NCBI RefSeq assembly: GCF_023283925.1
Contig: NZ_JAKIKX010000001.1
Coordinates: 186,001 to 250,000, forward strand
Length of the DNA stretch: 64,000 nt
Reading direction: 5' to 3'
Source: Shewanella marisflavi
GTDB lineage: Bacteria; Pseudomonadota; Gammaproteobacteria; Enterobacterales; Shewanellaceae
Each line of letters opens with the position of its first letter. Position 1 is the first letter of the stretch. The notes beneath the pieces were generated by a model that saw only the letters and a program-made list of their open reading frames with translations, searched no databases and was not told the origin of the DNA. Shown one piece after another: positions 27,269-36,311 of the stretch. The translations under genes and the position numbers were made by a program.

Positions 27269-27555
27269 GACATGGTTCCTTTGCAAAAACCTCTCACCCT
27301 TAACACTCGTGGTGGAGCATATTGGGCAATGATGGCTCAGGGCGGTTATCAATTTGAATTTATTATAGTCAACAACTGAGTATGCACGACATCAGGTCGC
27401 AAATAAAGACTTGAGATGGCTTGATAAAATGCCAGATTCTTGACACAAATCGCCATGAGTTTGCCCTCATGGCGGTAGCAGGAGTTGTTAGACTTGCTTA
27501 TAGCATTTAATGAAGCATCAGATGATGCAGTGGCGATTATTTGGGGGAAGTGTCG

Positions 27556-28401
27556 ATGACATTAGCTGCAACAAGGAAGTCTCTACGGTGGCTTAGTTTA
27601 GCCTTTTTTATCTGGGGTGGCATCGCAGTGGCGGCAGAGCCTGGGATGATATCTGAGTCGAAAATGGTGGCTGAAGATATAAAGGTGGACCGAGAGATAC
27701 AGTCAGCCTTCGACGCCTTGGGGGCGAAAGGCGTCATGGTGCTGCTGGACGATAAACAGGGCAGAGTGCTGACCAACGACTTTGCCCGAAGCCAGCATGC
27801 CTATATTCCCGCCTCAACCTTTAAGATACCCCATAGTCTGTTGCTGCTTGAGGCGGGGATAGTAAAAGATGAGCATAGTCGGTTTGCCTGGGATGGGGTT
27901 AAGCGTGCTTATAGCCCTTGGAACCGTGACCATTCCTTTATTGATGCGATGAAGTATTCCGTGGTGCCCATCTATCAGAAACTGGCTTTGCAGCTGGGTG
28001 ATAAACGTATGGCTCAGGGATTGGCTAAGCTCAATTATGGCAACGCTAATATTGGCGGCGGACTCGATAGCTTCTGGCTCGATGGTGAGCTGGCTATCAG
28101 CGCGCAACAGCAGGTGCAGTTCTTAAGGCGCCTCTATCACAATCAACTGCCAGTCTCCGAGCGCAGTCAGCGTATCGTTAAGACCATGATGCTCAACGAG
28201 GCCAACGGCGATTGGGTGCTAAGAGCCAAGACGGGCTATGGCGTGCGTAATGCCCAGAAACTTGGCTGGTGGGTTGGCTGGTTGGAGCGAGAGGAGAACA
28301 CTTATTTCTTCGCCATGAATATGGATATCACCACAGATAAAGATCTGGCATTACGCAAGCAGGTGGTGAAGCAGCTTCTTAAGGCTAAGGGCTGGATGTG
28401 A
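27556..28401 (+). CDS. Class D beta-lactamase (OXA-55-like)
   Basis: A 281-residue serine beta-lactamase secreted to the periplasm, with a signal peptide of about 27 residues. Motifs: STFK (87-90, nucleophile Ser and carbamylated Lys), SVV (135-137), YGN (161-163), FWLDG and KTGYG (225-229). The segment LPVSERSQRIVK and the AKTGYGVR region resemble the OXA-55 group of Shewanella, and WWVGW is shared with OXA-48-type enzymes. ATG 27556 follows GGGGGAAG. It sits in a core-genome neighbourhood with no mobile element, so it looks intrinsic. No ampR-like regulator adjoins it. Confidence 0.92.
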   Translation: MTLAATRKSLRWLSLAFFIWGGIAVAAEPGMISESKMVAEDIKVDREIQSAFDALGAKGVMVLLDDKQGRVLTNDFARSQHAYIPASTFKIPHSLLLLEAGIVKDEHSRFAWDGVKRAYSPWNRDHSFIDAMKYSVVPIYQKLALQLGDKRMAQGLAKLNYGNANIGGGLDSFWLDGELAISAQQQVQFLRRLYHNQLPVSERSQRIVKTMMLNEANGDWVLRAKTGYGVRNAQKLGWWVGWLEREENTYFFAMNMDITTDKDLALRKQVVKQLLKAKGWM

Positions 28402-28478
28402 GGGGCTTAATGGCTTAAAGGTGGTAAGGCGGTAAGCTTCCCTGCCTTATCAGCACTATCACCTTCCGATACTAAAAC

Positions 28479-29390
28479 TTACATCATCATAGATTGCAGT
28501 GATTCATGGCTGCTGAAACGTTTGGTGAAGAAGTCTAAAAAGACGCTGATGTTGGTGGCCAGTTGGCGGCGACTGGAATACACACCATAGACCTTAAAGG
28601 GTTCTATCGGCCACTCCTGCAGCAGTGGTACCAGGCTACCACCTGCCAGCTCATTCTTACACACAGAGTTGGACAACATGGCGATACCAAAATCGTCCAA
28701 TACCAGTTGTTTTACCATGATGGCGCTGTTCACCCTAACCTTACGTTTAAAGTTGACCATGGTTTTGCGATCCCCCTTGCCCAAGGGCCAGATGGGCGCA
28801 GAGCGCGAGGTTCCCAGCAAGATACCGCTGTGCTCACTTAACTCCTGAGGTGTTGCAGGGGTGCCGTTGGCCTTTAAGTAGCCAGGGCTAGCCACCAATA
28901 TAGGTTGGCGCTCCAGTAGTAGACGGGCGACCAGATCAGAGGATTGCAGCGGGCCATACTTGATGGCGATATCATAACCTTCACCGACCAAGCCCACATC
29001 GTTATCGGTAAACTGGACGTCGAGGTCCACGTTGGGATAGAGGCGCATAAAGCTGCTACAGAGGTTGGCTATCAGCTCCTGGCTGAAGGAAACTGGTATG
29101 GCGATACGCAGTGAACCTGAGACGTCGTTGTGAGTATTTTCAATGGTTGCCTTGGCAGCCTCGATTTCATCGCTAATACTACTGCAGTGCTGATAAAAAA
29201 GCGCACCAACCTGAGTCAGGCTAAGATTACGGGTGTCACGCTGTAACAGGCGCACACCGAGCTGCTCTTCGAGCTGAGCCACCTTACGACTTATGGTTGA
29301 TTTTGGCATGCCCGTATTACGAGCTGCCTGGGAGAACCCCTTGGCGCGAACGACTGCAGCAAAGAGCATCATACCGTTTAAATCTGGCAT
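28479..29390 (-). CDS. LysR-type transcriptional regulator
   Basis: A 303-residue LysR regulator of the CrgA/AaeR-like branch. It has an N-terminal winged HTH (MPDLNGMMLFAAVVRAKGFS...STISRKVAQLEEQLGVRLLQRDTR) and a substrate-binding effector domain. It is divergent from the acetyl-CoA carboxylase gene with a 120-bp shared upstream region, so that gene is its most likely target. The ligand is unknown. Confidence 0.9.
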   Translation of the reverse strand: MPDLNGMMLFAAVVRAKGFSQAARNTGMPKSTISRKVAQLEEQLGVRLLQRDTRNLSLTQVGALFYQHCSSISDEIEAAKATIENTHNDVSGSLRIAIPVSFSQELIANLCSSFMRLYPNVDLDVQFTDNDVGLVGEGYDIAIKYGPLQSSDLVARLLLERQPILVASPGYLKANGTPATPQELSEHSGILLGTSRSAPIWPLGKGDRKTMVNFKRKVRVNSAIMVKQLVLDDFGIAMLSNSVCKNELAGGSLVPLLQEWPIEPFKVYGVYSSRRQLATNISVFLDFFTKRFSSHESLQSMMM

Positions 29391-29510
29391 TATTTATCAC
29401 TGTCTCAAATATGGAACAAAGCGTCTAAGCCAGTTTAATAGCATTTGACCCTATAACAAAGCTATATTTATTGGCTAAAAATTTTAGAGGCTAAAGCAGA
29501 GGATCTATTG

Positions 29511-32500
29511 ATGACCAGCAACAATCAGCCCACAAACACGACTCAGGTTCAAACAGCCGATCCGCTTTTTCTTCAAGCCGAACATTTGGCTCAGGATTTT
29601 TCGCTGTTTCCTAAGCACAGTAAGCAAAGTCTTTCACAGCAGATAAAAGGTCTGCTTAGCGACGACGATATTCAAGCTAACTTAAAAGAGTTAGAGCAAT
29701 TGGATGTTGATGGCTATGTGGCCAAAGTCATTCAGCCTACCTTAGATAAGGGCCGCCCAGGCGCTAAGCGCGTGATTGCGGATCTTAAAGGCAAGTTAAT
29801 TGTCGAAAAACATATGGGGCCTTTCTATAGTGCCGAGATTGAACTGAACTTTGGATCTCGTACTCGCCGCATCGGTTTTATCGCCCAAGAGCGCACCACA
29901 AGTAACGGTGCCTGGATGCCAGAGCATCACCTGGCGGCCTGCACGGCCATTCGTCATTTTGCCGAACTTTCTATGCCTATCGTTTACCTCATCGACACAC
30001 CGGGTGCCGATGCGGGTGAGATAGCCAACAGCCAAAACCAGGCGCATTCTATCTCTAAGGCGATTGCCGAGAGTGCTAACGTTGACGTACCGACAGTCGG
30101 TATCGTTATCGGCGCCGGTTATTCTGGCGGTGCGATCCCATTGGCCGCTGCTAACATCCTGTTGTCGCTACGTGACGGTATTTTCAACACCATTCAGCCA
30201 CAGGGTCTGCAAAGCATCGCGCGTAAGTACAACCTCTCTTGGCAGGAATGTGCTAAGTCGGTAGGTGTGTCACCAGAAGAGCTATACACCTCAGGTTGTA
30301 TCGATGGCATTATCGATTTCTCACCATCTGATAAAGATGAGCGCCAGCACAACCTGCGCCGCGCCATTATCAGCAGCATCGAGGCCGTTGAGCATGCGGC
30401 GGTGCAATTTGTTCGCGAATCTAAGGATCTGCGCGAACATTACGATCGCAGTCTGAACCGTTTCCTCCATCCTTCTAAGAACCTGGAAGCGCTTGAGCAT
30501 CACGCTGAGCTGTCGGTGGCTAACAACCCAACTATGCACCTTAACCTGTTTGGTAGCTCATACCGTTACCTGCGTTACCTTACGCTGCGTAGCCGTATCC
30601 ATTCGATCTCACAGGATCAGTATGGTCGCCTGTCTAAGGTGAGTGTGCCTGAAGGTGATCTGCTGGCGCGTATTCAGCAAGAGCAGGACAAGGTATTCCA
30701 GTCTTGGTTATCTAGCCCTGATAAGCTGGTATACGACGAAGAACTTAACAAGCTGTGGAGCAACTTTACCTCCAAGCGTGACGAAGTTTCTACCGAGCGT
30801 AACATGCTGACTCGCCTCATCTTAGGTGAGCCGAAGCAGAACTATAAGAAGGCCCGTAAGGCGCTGTTGTTCAACATCGGTTGGTCGCTGTACCACAGAT
30901 GGAAGAGCAACGCCGAGAACAACTTCAAGGGGCTGATCCACTATCTTGAGAGTCTCCCAGACGAAGTCACTCAGGCAGATTGGCCTGAGCTGAACCAGCT
31001 GACGGTACTGGATGTGATCGTGCACGAAGAGCTGCGCGAGGACTTCATCTGGCAATGCTATAACATCTTGATCTTCAACGCGCTATACGACAACGTTGTG
31101 GGCAACCTTGCCTCTATCGCGAAAGAAGCCATGATGTCTAAGAGCCTGTCACGCGCCTCAGTTGACAGCCTGCTGCATGACTCAATCGACCGCGCTATCT
31201 CTAAGCAAGATACCGCCAACGATAAGAACAAGTTCTATAAGTGGCTGAAGTACTTCATGTCTCAGTCTAACCGCGCCGATCTGCTCACCAAAACCGAGCA
31301 GTGGAAGAGTGTTGGTTTCCCTCAGCTTAACGACTCTCTGTTCGTTATCCTGACTTACTTCTTTGAGCGTCTGCTGCCTGAATACTTCGCTAGCGAAGAG
31401 GAGAGCAGTGAGTACACGGGTGCCATCAACCCGGTTCGTATCGGTCGTCGTAAAGACTTCTGGAACCGTTTGACCATGGGTTATCAGGATCTGCTGATCC
31501 AGAAGGTACTGCGTGACGAGAAACGCGCCGGTAAGATGAGCTGGGAAAATGTGATTGCCAAGTTCTTTAGCGAGTTTGAAGAGCTAAACGGCGACAAGAT
31601 GTCGGCTAATCTGCTGAACTTCCCTGGCTTCCGTCTCTCTATCGAAGACGCGCTAGACAAGGGTATCCGTCCTTGCGGTCTGATCACTGGTACTGCTGAT
31701 TTCGAGTATCAGGGACAAACCATGCGCGTCGGTGTGGCAGTGTCTAACACTGCCTTCCAGGCCGGTGCCTTCGATATGGCCTCTGCCGAGAAGTTCTCTG
31801 CGCTGCTAATCGAGTGTGCTAAGCGTAAGCTGCCTGTGATCTGCTTTATCAGCTCAGGTGGTATGCAGACCAAAGAAGGTGCTGCGGCGCTCTTCTCTAT
31901 GGCGGTAGTAAACGACCGTATTACCCGTTTCGTTCGTGATAACGAATTGCCGGTATTGATGTTTGGTTTCGGTGACTGTACTGGTGGTGCACAGGCGAGC
32001 TTCGTGACTCACCCGTTAGTACAGACTTACTACTTCTCTGGTACCAACATGCCGTTCGCGGGTCAGATGGTTGTCCCTGCGTATCTGCCGTCTACTTCTA
32101 CCCTGTCGAACTATCTGTCTAAGGTACCTGGCGCCATGAACGCCCTTGTTACCAACCCATTTAGCGACACTATCGACGATCAGCTAAGCAGTATCGATCC
32201 GCTGATGCCTAAGCCAACGGCTAAGGTCGTTGATGTGATTGGTAACGCCATTTCGACCCTAGTGCCAGAGATGTTGATCACAGAGGAAGAGTTGGTACAG
32301 GACGATCCGCGTCAGCTGATGAAGCCGATTGACAAGGTTCTGGTACACGCTCGTGGTTGTACTGCGGTGAAACTGATCCGCAAGGCTCACGACAATAACA
32401 TCAAGGTGGTACTGGTAGCGTCAGATCCTGACATGACCTCAGTACCGGCCGACATGCTGAACGAAAACGACAAACTGGTCTGTATCGGTGGTAACACCTC

Positions 32501-34061
32501 AGACGAGAGTTACCTCAACGCCTACTCGGTATTGAAGGTCGCCGAATATGAGCAGGTCGACGCGCTGCACCCAGGTATCGGCTTCCTGTCGGAAAGCCCG
32601 CAGTTTGCGGCTCTGTGTGTGAATAACGGCGTTAACTTCGTTGGTCCTAGCGTACACAGCATGACCACCATGGGTAACAAGTCGAATGCGATTAAGACGT
32701 CGCAGGCGCAAAATGTACCTGTGGTACCAGGTAGCCACGGTATTCTGACTAACGCCGAGCAGGCGGTGAACGTGGCCAACGAAATCGGCTACCCAGTGCT
32801 GCTTAAAGCGGTACAAGGTGGCGGCGGTAAGGGGATCCAGGTCGTTCAACGTCCAGAAGATATGATCTCTCTGTTCCAGAAGACCTCTACCGAAGCGGCT
32901 GCGGCCTTTGGTAACGGTGACCTCTACCTAGAGAAGTATGTGACCTCACTGCGTCATATCGAAGTCCAGTTGCTGCGTGACAAGTTTGGTAATACTAAGG
33001 TACTGGGTCTGCGTGACTGTTCGGTACAGCGTAACAACCAGAAGGTGATCGAAGAGTCTGGCTCAACCATGCTGCCTGAAGAGCTGAAGCAGAAGGTGAT
33101 GGAATACACCCGCGCCCTCGGTGACGCCACAGACTACATGGGTGCAGGTACCGTAGAGTTCATCTACAACCTGGATGCCAACGAAGTCTACTTCATGGAG
33201 ATGAACACACGTCTGCAGGTTGAACACCCTGTGACCGAGGCGACCTCAGGTATCGACATCGTGAGCGCAGGCTTCGACATCGCCGCTGGCCGCTCTATCG
33301 AACATCTCGAGCCACAAGAGATTGGCTATGCCATCGAAGTACGTGTGACCGCCGAGAAGGCCGCGCTGGATAGCAATGGTGTGCTTCAGTTGCTACCGCA
33401 TCCTGGCGTTATCACAGAGTGTGTGATCCCAGAGCGTGACGATATCGAGATCATCTCAATTGCCGGTGAAGGCAAAGAGGTTTCACCATACTACGACAGC
33501 CTAATCGCACAGATCATCTGCCGTGGTGAAAGCCGTGAAGATGTGATCAACAAGCTGCATGATTACCTGGCTAATCAGGTAGTGATTAAAGGTATTGCGA
33601 CTAACATTCCATTGTTAACTCGCATCCTGAAAGATGGCACCTTTAACGAAGGTGTGTACGACACTAACTATCTGCCACGCTTCATGGCTGAGCTGGATAT
33701 TCCTGCGCTGATCGCCGAGATGGAAGCTGCCGCCGAGACTGTGGGCGTCGATACCGAGTCGCTGCGTGTGGGCGAGAGTAACGAGCTTAAGGTACTGGCT
33801 CAAGGTGCGGGTATCTTCTATACCTCACCAGCGCCTGGTGAAGCTGACTTCGTGAAGGAAGGTGACATAGTGACTGTGGATCAGACACTGGCACTGACCG
33901 AAGCGATGAAGATGTTCTCTCAGGTGACACTGGCTGGCTTCAACCGCCAAGGCGCCGTGCTCTACCCAGAGGACAAGCAGTATCGCATCGAGCGTATCCT
34001 GAACAGCAATGGTCAGCAGGTTTCGCAGGGTGAACTCCTCTTCGTAGTCTCTCCTGTCTAA
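29511..34061 (+). CDS. Single-chain acetyl-CoA carboxylase-like enzyme (CT-CT-BC-BCCP)
   Basis: A 1516-residue multidomain biotin carboxylase. Residues ~85-300 are an AccA-like carboxyltransferase (VYLIDTPGADAGEI, GIVIGAGYSGGAIPLA). A ~400-residue helical linker follows. Residues ~719-930 are AccD-like (CGLITGTADFEYQGQTM, ICFISSGGMQTKEG, FGDCTGGAQASFV) without the AccD zinc finger. Residues ~939-1400 are a biotin carboxylase (ALHPGIGFLSES, KAVQGGGGKGIQVV, EMNTRLQVEHPVTE). The C-terminus is a biotinyl domain with Lys ~1467 in EAMKM. It carboxylates an acyl-CoA, probably acetyl-CoA, in the cytosol. ATG 29511 follows AGAGGA. It is divergent from LysR and ends at a strong terminator. Codon choice looks highly expressed. 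Confidence 0.9.
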   Translation: MTSNNQPTNTTQVQTADPLFLQAEHLAQDFSLFPKHSKQSLSQQIKGLLSDDDIQANLKELEQLDVDGYVAKVIQPTLDKGRPGAKRVIADLKGKLIVEKHMGPFYSAEIELNFGSRTRRIGFIAQERTTSNGAWMPEHHLAACTAIRHFAELSMPIVYLIDTPGADAGEIANSQNQAHSISKAIAESANVDVPTVGIVIGAGYSGGAIPLAAANILLSLRDGIFNTIQPQGLQSIARKYNLSWQECAKSVGVSPEELYTSGCIDGIIDFSPSDKDERQHNLRRAIISSIEAVEHAAVQFVRESKDLREHYDRSLNRFLHPSKNLEALEHHAELSVANNPTMHLNLFGSSYRYLRYLTLRSRIHSISQDQYGRLSKVSVPEGDLLARIQQEQDKVFQSWLSSPDKLVYDEELNKLWSNFTSKRDEVSTERNMLTRLILGEPKQNYKKARKALLFNIGWSLYHRWKSNAENNFKGLIHYLESLPDEVTQADWPELNQLTVLDVIVHEELREDFIWQCYNILIFNALYDNVVGNLASIAKEAMMSKSLSRASVDSLLHDSIDRAISKQDTANDKNKFYKWLKYFMSQSNRADLLTKTEQWKSVGFPQLNDSLFVILTYFFERLLPEYFASEEESSEYTGAINPVRIGRRKDFWNRLTMGYQDLLIQKVLRDEKRAGKMSWENVIAKFFSEFEELNGDKMSANLLNFPGFRLSIEDALDKGIRPCGLITGTADFEYQGQTMRVGVAVSNTAFQAGAFDMASAEKFSALLIECAKRKLPVICFISSGGMQTKEGAAALFSMAVVNDRITRFVRDNELPVLMFGFGDCTGGAQASFVTHPLVQTYYFSGTNMPFAGQMVVPAYLPSTSTLSNYLSKVPGAMNALVTNPFSDTIDDQLSSIDPLMPKPTAKVVDVIGNAISTLVPEMLITEEELVQDDPRQLMKPIDKVLVHARGCTAVKLIRKAHDNNIKVVLVASDPDMTSVPADMLNENDKLVCIGGNTSDESYLNAYSVLKVAEYEQVDALHPGIGFLSESPQFAALCVNNGVNFVGPSVHSMTTMGNKSNAIKTSQAQNVPVVPGSHGILTNAEQAVNVANEIGYPVLLKAVQGGGGKGIQVVQRPEDMISLFQKTSTEAAAAFGNGDLYLEKYVTSLRHIEVQLLRDKFGNTKVLGLRDCSVQRNNQKVIEESGSTMLPEELKQKVMEYTRALGDATDYMGAGTVEFIYNLDANEVYFMEMNTRLQVEHPVTEATSGIDIVSAGFDIAAGRSIEHLEPQEIGYAIEVRVTAEKAALDSNGVLQLLPHPGVITECVIPERDDIEIISIAGEGKEVSPYYDSLIAQIICRGESREDVINKLHDYLANQVVIKGIATNIPLLTRILKDGTFNEGVYDTNYLPRFMAELDIPALIAEMEAAAETVGVDTESLRVGESNELKVLAQGAGIFYTSPAPGEADFVKEGDIVTVDQTLALTEAMKMFSQVTLAGFNRQGAVLYPEDKQYRIERILNSNGQQVSQGELLFVVSPV

Positions 34062-34079
34062 CTAGCCTGATTGAATCTC

Positions 34080-34107
34080 AATACCCGCCTAATGGCGGGT
34101 ATTTTTT
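34080..34107 (+). terminator. Intrinsic terminator after the carboxylase gene
   Basis: The stem ATACCCGCC-TAAT-GGCGGGTAT is followed by T7, 20 bp after the stop. Confidence 0.9.
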
Positions 34108-34122
34108 TGCCTGTAATTTAGA

Positions 34123-35316
34123 TTACTTGCTGTCACTTGCCAGTGCCCACTTGAGTAGTAGCGGGCCGGCCAAAGTGGTGATGGCGATAATCAGCACCAG
34201 CTCGGTGAATAGCTTAGGGGAGATGACCCCCATCTGCAGCCCCATCTCGGCAAACACCAGTCCTACCTCGCCTCTGGGAACCATGGCACTACCAACAATC
34301 GCCTTGCTGCGCAGCGAGCCGGGTACATTGAACCCTGCCATAGCCTTGGTCGCTATAGCCAGTAGTGACAACATCAGCAGGGTTAACATCCCTGACCAGC
34401 CTAGGTCTATCTGACTTAGATCTAAGCTGATCCCCACGTAGACGAAGAAAATCGGCGCGAAGATATCCACTAAGGGTTTAGATTCGACCTCCATCTCGTG
34501 GGTGAAGGAGAAGGGGTTTTTTAGGTAGCGATTAAGTGGTGAGATAAATTGGCGACTCAGTGCCAGGCCTACCACGAAGCCGCCGAGTAGTGCGGGAGCG
34601 TGCAGGGCATGTGCCAGCCAGGCAAACAGACAGATGAGGATCATGGTGATGATTGCTTCATAGCCAGTTTCCTCCTCTCTCGGTTTTATGGCTCGAAACA
34701 GATACAGGAGTAAGCGTGCCAAGGGGGGAGCCAGAAACAGAAAGGCGCCGATTTTGAGGATCAGCAAGCCGCTGGGGATAAGTCCCACCTCGCCTGAACT
34801 GGCGAAATTAAACAGCAGGCTGAGCAATATCACACCAGCAATGTCATCGATCACCGCTGCACCTAAAATGATATGACCTTCCCGGCTCTGGGAGCGCTTT
34901 GCTTGGGCCATCACCCGCATCGAGACCCCTATACTGGTGGCGGTGAGCGCGCAGCCCAGATAGAGTGCGGTAAAGCCAGGAAGCTCCAGGTAGGCAAGAC
35001 TGACCCAGCCGATAACGATTGCCGGTATGGCGATCCCCAATAGGGCGACGCCGACGGCGCTGCTTCCGGCTTGGAAGAGACGTTTGACCGAGGTTTCGCA
35101 GCCAATAGAGAAGAGCAGCAAGATCACGCCGAGTTCTGCCATAACGGCCAGGGTCTCGTGGGGGGCAATCCAGCCCAGTAAGCTGGGACCGATAAGGATA
35201 CCGGCGGTGATCTCGCCGACGACGGCGGGCAGTTGCAGCCGCTTAAAGGCCTCGCCCAGTAGGCGACCGAAGAGCAGAATTAAAAACAGGGACAAGACGA
35301 AGTTATCTATGGCCAT
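34123..35316 (-). CDS. CPA2-family cation/proton antiporter
   Basis: A 397-residue inner-membrane protein with about 12 transmembrane helices and no C-terminal TrkA-N domain. Family features: LPAVVGEITAGILIGPSLLGW in the first helices, LTATSIGVSMRVM, the ion-site region GAAVIDDIAGVILLSLL with adjacent Asp residues, and VPRGEVGLVFAEMG near the end. It exchanges Na+ or K+ for protons. GGGAG lies upstream of the ATG. It is divergent from the universal stress protein gene; both may answer to the palindrome between them. Confidence 0.9.
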   Translation of the reverse strand: MAIDNFVLSLFLILLFGRLLGEAFKRLQLPAVVGEITAGILIGPSLLGWIAPHETLAVMAELGVILLLFSIGCETSVKRLFQAGSSAVGVALLGIAIPAIVIGWVSLAYLELPGFTALYLGCALTATSIGVSMRVMAQAKRSQSREGHIILGAAVIDDIAGVILLSLLFNFASSGEVGLIPSGLLILKIGAFLFLAPPLARLLLYLFRAIKPREEETGYEAIITMILICLFAWLAHALHAPALLGGFVVGLALSRQFISPLNRYLKNPFSFTHEMEVESKPLVDIFAPIFFVYVGISLDLSQIDLGWSGMLTLLMLSLLAIATKAMAGFNVPGSLRSKAIVGSAMVPRGEVGLVFAEMGLQMGVISPKLFTELVLIIAITTLAGPLLLKWALASDSK

Positions 35317-35350
35317 GGCAGGCTCGACTCCCTGAAAAGGGTGATAATGT

Positions 35351-35378
35351 GATCTTGGTCATTTTGATGACCGAGATC
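35351..35378. repeat. Inverted repeat between divergent antiporter and stress-protein genes
   Basis: Arms GATCTTGGTCAT (35351-35362) and ATGACCGAGATC (35367-35378) pair at 11 of 12 positions around TTTG. It could be an operator for either gene. It has no T-run, so it is not a terminator. Confidence 0.6.
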
Positions 35379-35438
35379 AAGGCGCAAGCTGTACAGTGTG
35401 ACTAAGCTCAAATGAAGACTCATCGACAGGAGGTAGCC

Positions 35439-36311
35439 ATGGACAAGGTATTTATTATTTCCCAGAAAGCCGAGGAACAAGCTGATGCGATTGAAAAGGG
35501 GATCGCCTTGGCCAAGGGGCTTGAGAAGGAGGCTGAGGTGTTTGCCTACAGCTATGAATCCTTCGCGGGTAAGGAACACTATAACCCCAGGTTGGGTGCC
35601 GCTGCCAAGGTAGCGTTGATGAGTCAGCGCAGCGATGAGATCGCCGCTAAGCTTAAGGCGCTTAAGGCAGACGATGTGGCGGTGCATAGTGTCTGGACTA
35701 AAGATCTGTTTGAGCATGCCTGTCATCACTCCATTCGTCATGGCTTCGATTTAATGGTCAAGGCAGTGCATAACAAGGAACACTACCTGCCGATGGACTG
35801 GCAATTGATCCGCCATGTTAGGATCCCCTTGATGTTGCTGTGTGATAATCCGCTACAGCGGGCAAAAACCGTGCTGATGGCGGTGGACCTGGGTAGCGAT
35901 AACCCCATCAAGCAGAAGCTAAACCAGTGTGTCATTCAGCATGGTCGCCAATTGGCAGAGGCCATGGACTGTCAGCTGCATCTTGCCTACATCATCAGGG
36001 TGCCCAAGATCCTAAGAGACATGGACCTGATCGATACCCGCACCCTGGTCAAGGAGGCCTATCACAGGTATCAGGCGCAGTTGGACGATATTGGCCTGCA
36101 TCAGGATCATGTGCATTTCTTGGCAGGAGACCCTGATCTCTGTCTTTATGAACTCTCCTGTCGCCTCAAGGCGGCCTATCTGGTGATGGGTGCCCGTCAG
36201 CGCAAGGGCCTGATGGGCATGGTTATCGGTAACACCGCCGAGGCCATGTTGAACCGCATTCGCAGCAATGTGCTGATCATTCCAGCTGACGATCAGCTTC
36301 TGCCTGCCTAA
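35439..36311 (+). CDS. Tandem-domain universal stress protein
   Basis: A 290-residue cytoplasmic protein with two UspA domains. The second carries the nucleotide-binding tail GARQRKGLMGMVIGNTAEAML...VLIIP (Gly-x2-Gly-x9-Gly-Asn/Ser pattern). The first is degenerate. The size and layout fit the UspE type, a stress and respiration-arrest factor. ATG 35439 has ACAGGAGG upstream, while the frame opens at 35412. The 3' end overlaps the convergent P-type ATPase by 35 bp. Confidence 0.85.
   Translation: MDKVFIISQKAEEQADAIEKGIALAKGLEKEAEVFAYSYESFAGKEHYNPRLGAAAKVALMSQRSDEIAAKLKALKADDVAVHSVWTKDLFEHACHHSIRHGFDLMVKAVHNKEHYLPMDWQLIRHVRIPLMLLCDNPLQRAKTVLMAVDLGSDNPIKQKLNQCVIQHGRQLAEAMDCQLHLAYIIRVPKILRDMDLIDTRTLVKEAYHRYQAQLDDIGLHQDHVHFLAGDPDLCLYELSCRLKAAYLVMGARQRKGLMGMVIGNTAEAMLNRIRSNVLIIPADDQLLPA

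Noticed and set aside
29796..30047. CRISPR or other repeat array anywhere in the window
   Set aside because: No short, evenly spaced direct repeats were found on reading. The repeated units at 43.4 kb and 63.6 kb are two-copy and palindromic.
35356..35383. FNR box TTGAT...ATCAA between antiporter and stress-protein genes
   Set aside because: The half-sites are 7 bp apart rather than 4, so they do not form an FNR dimer site. The longer palindrome is reported instead.
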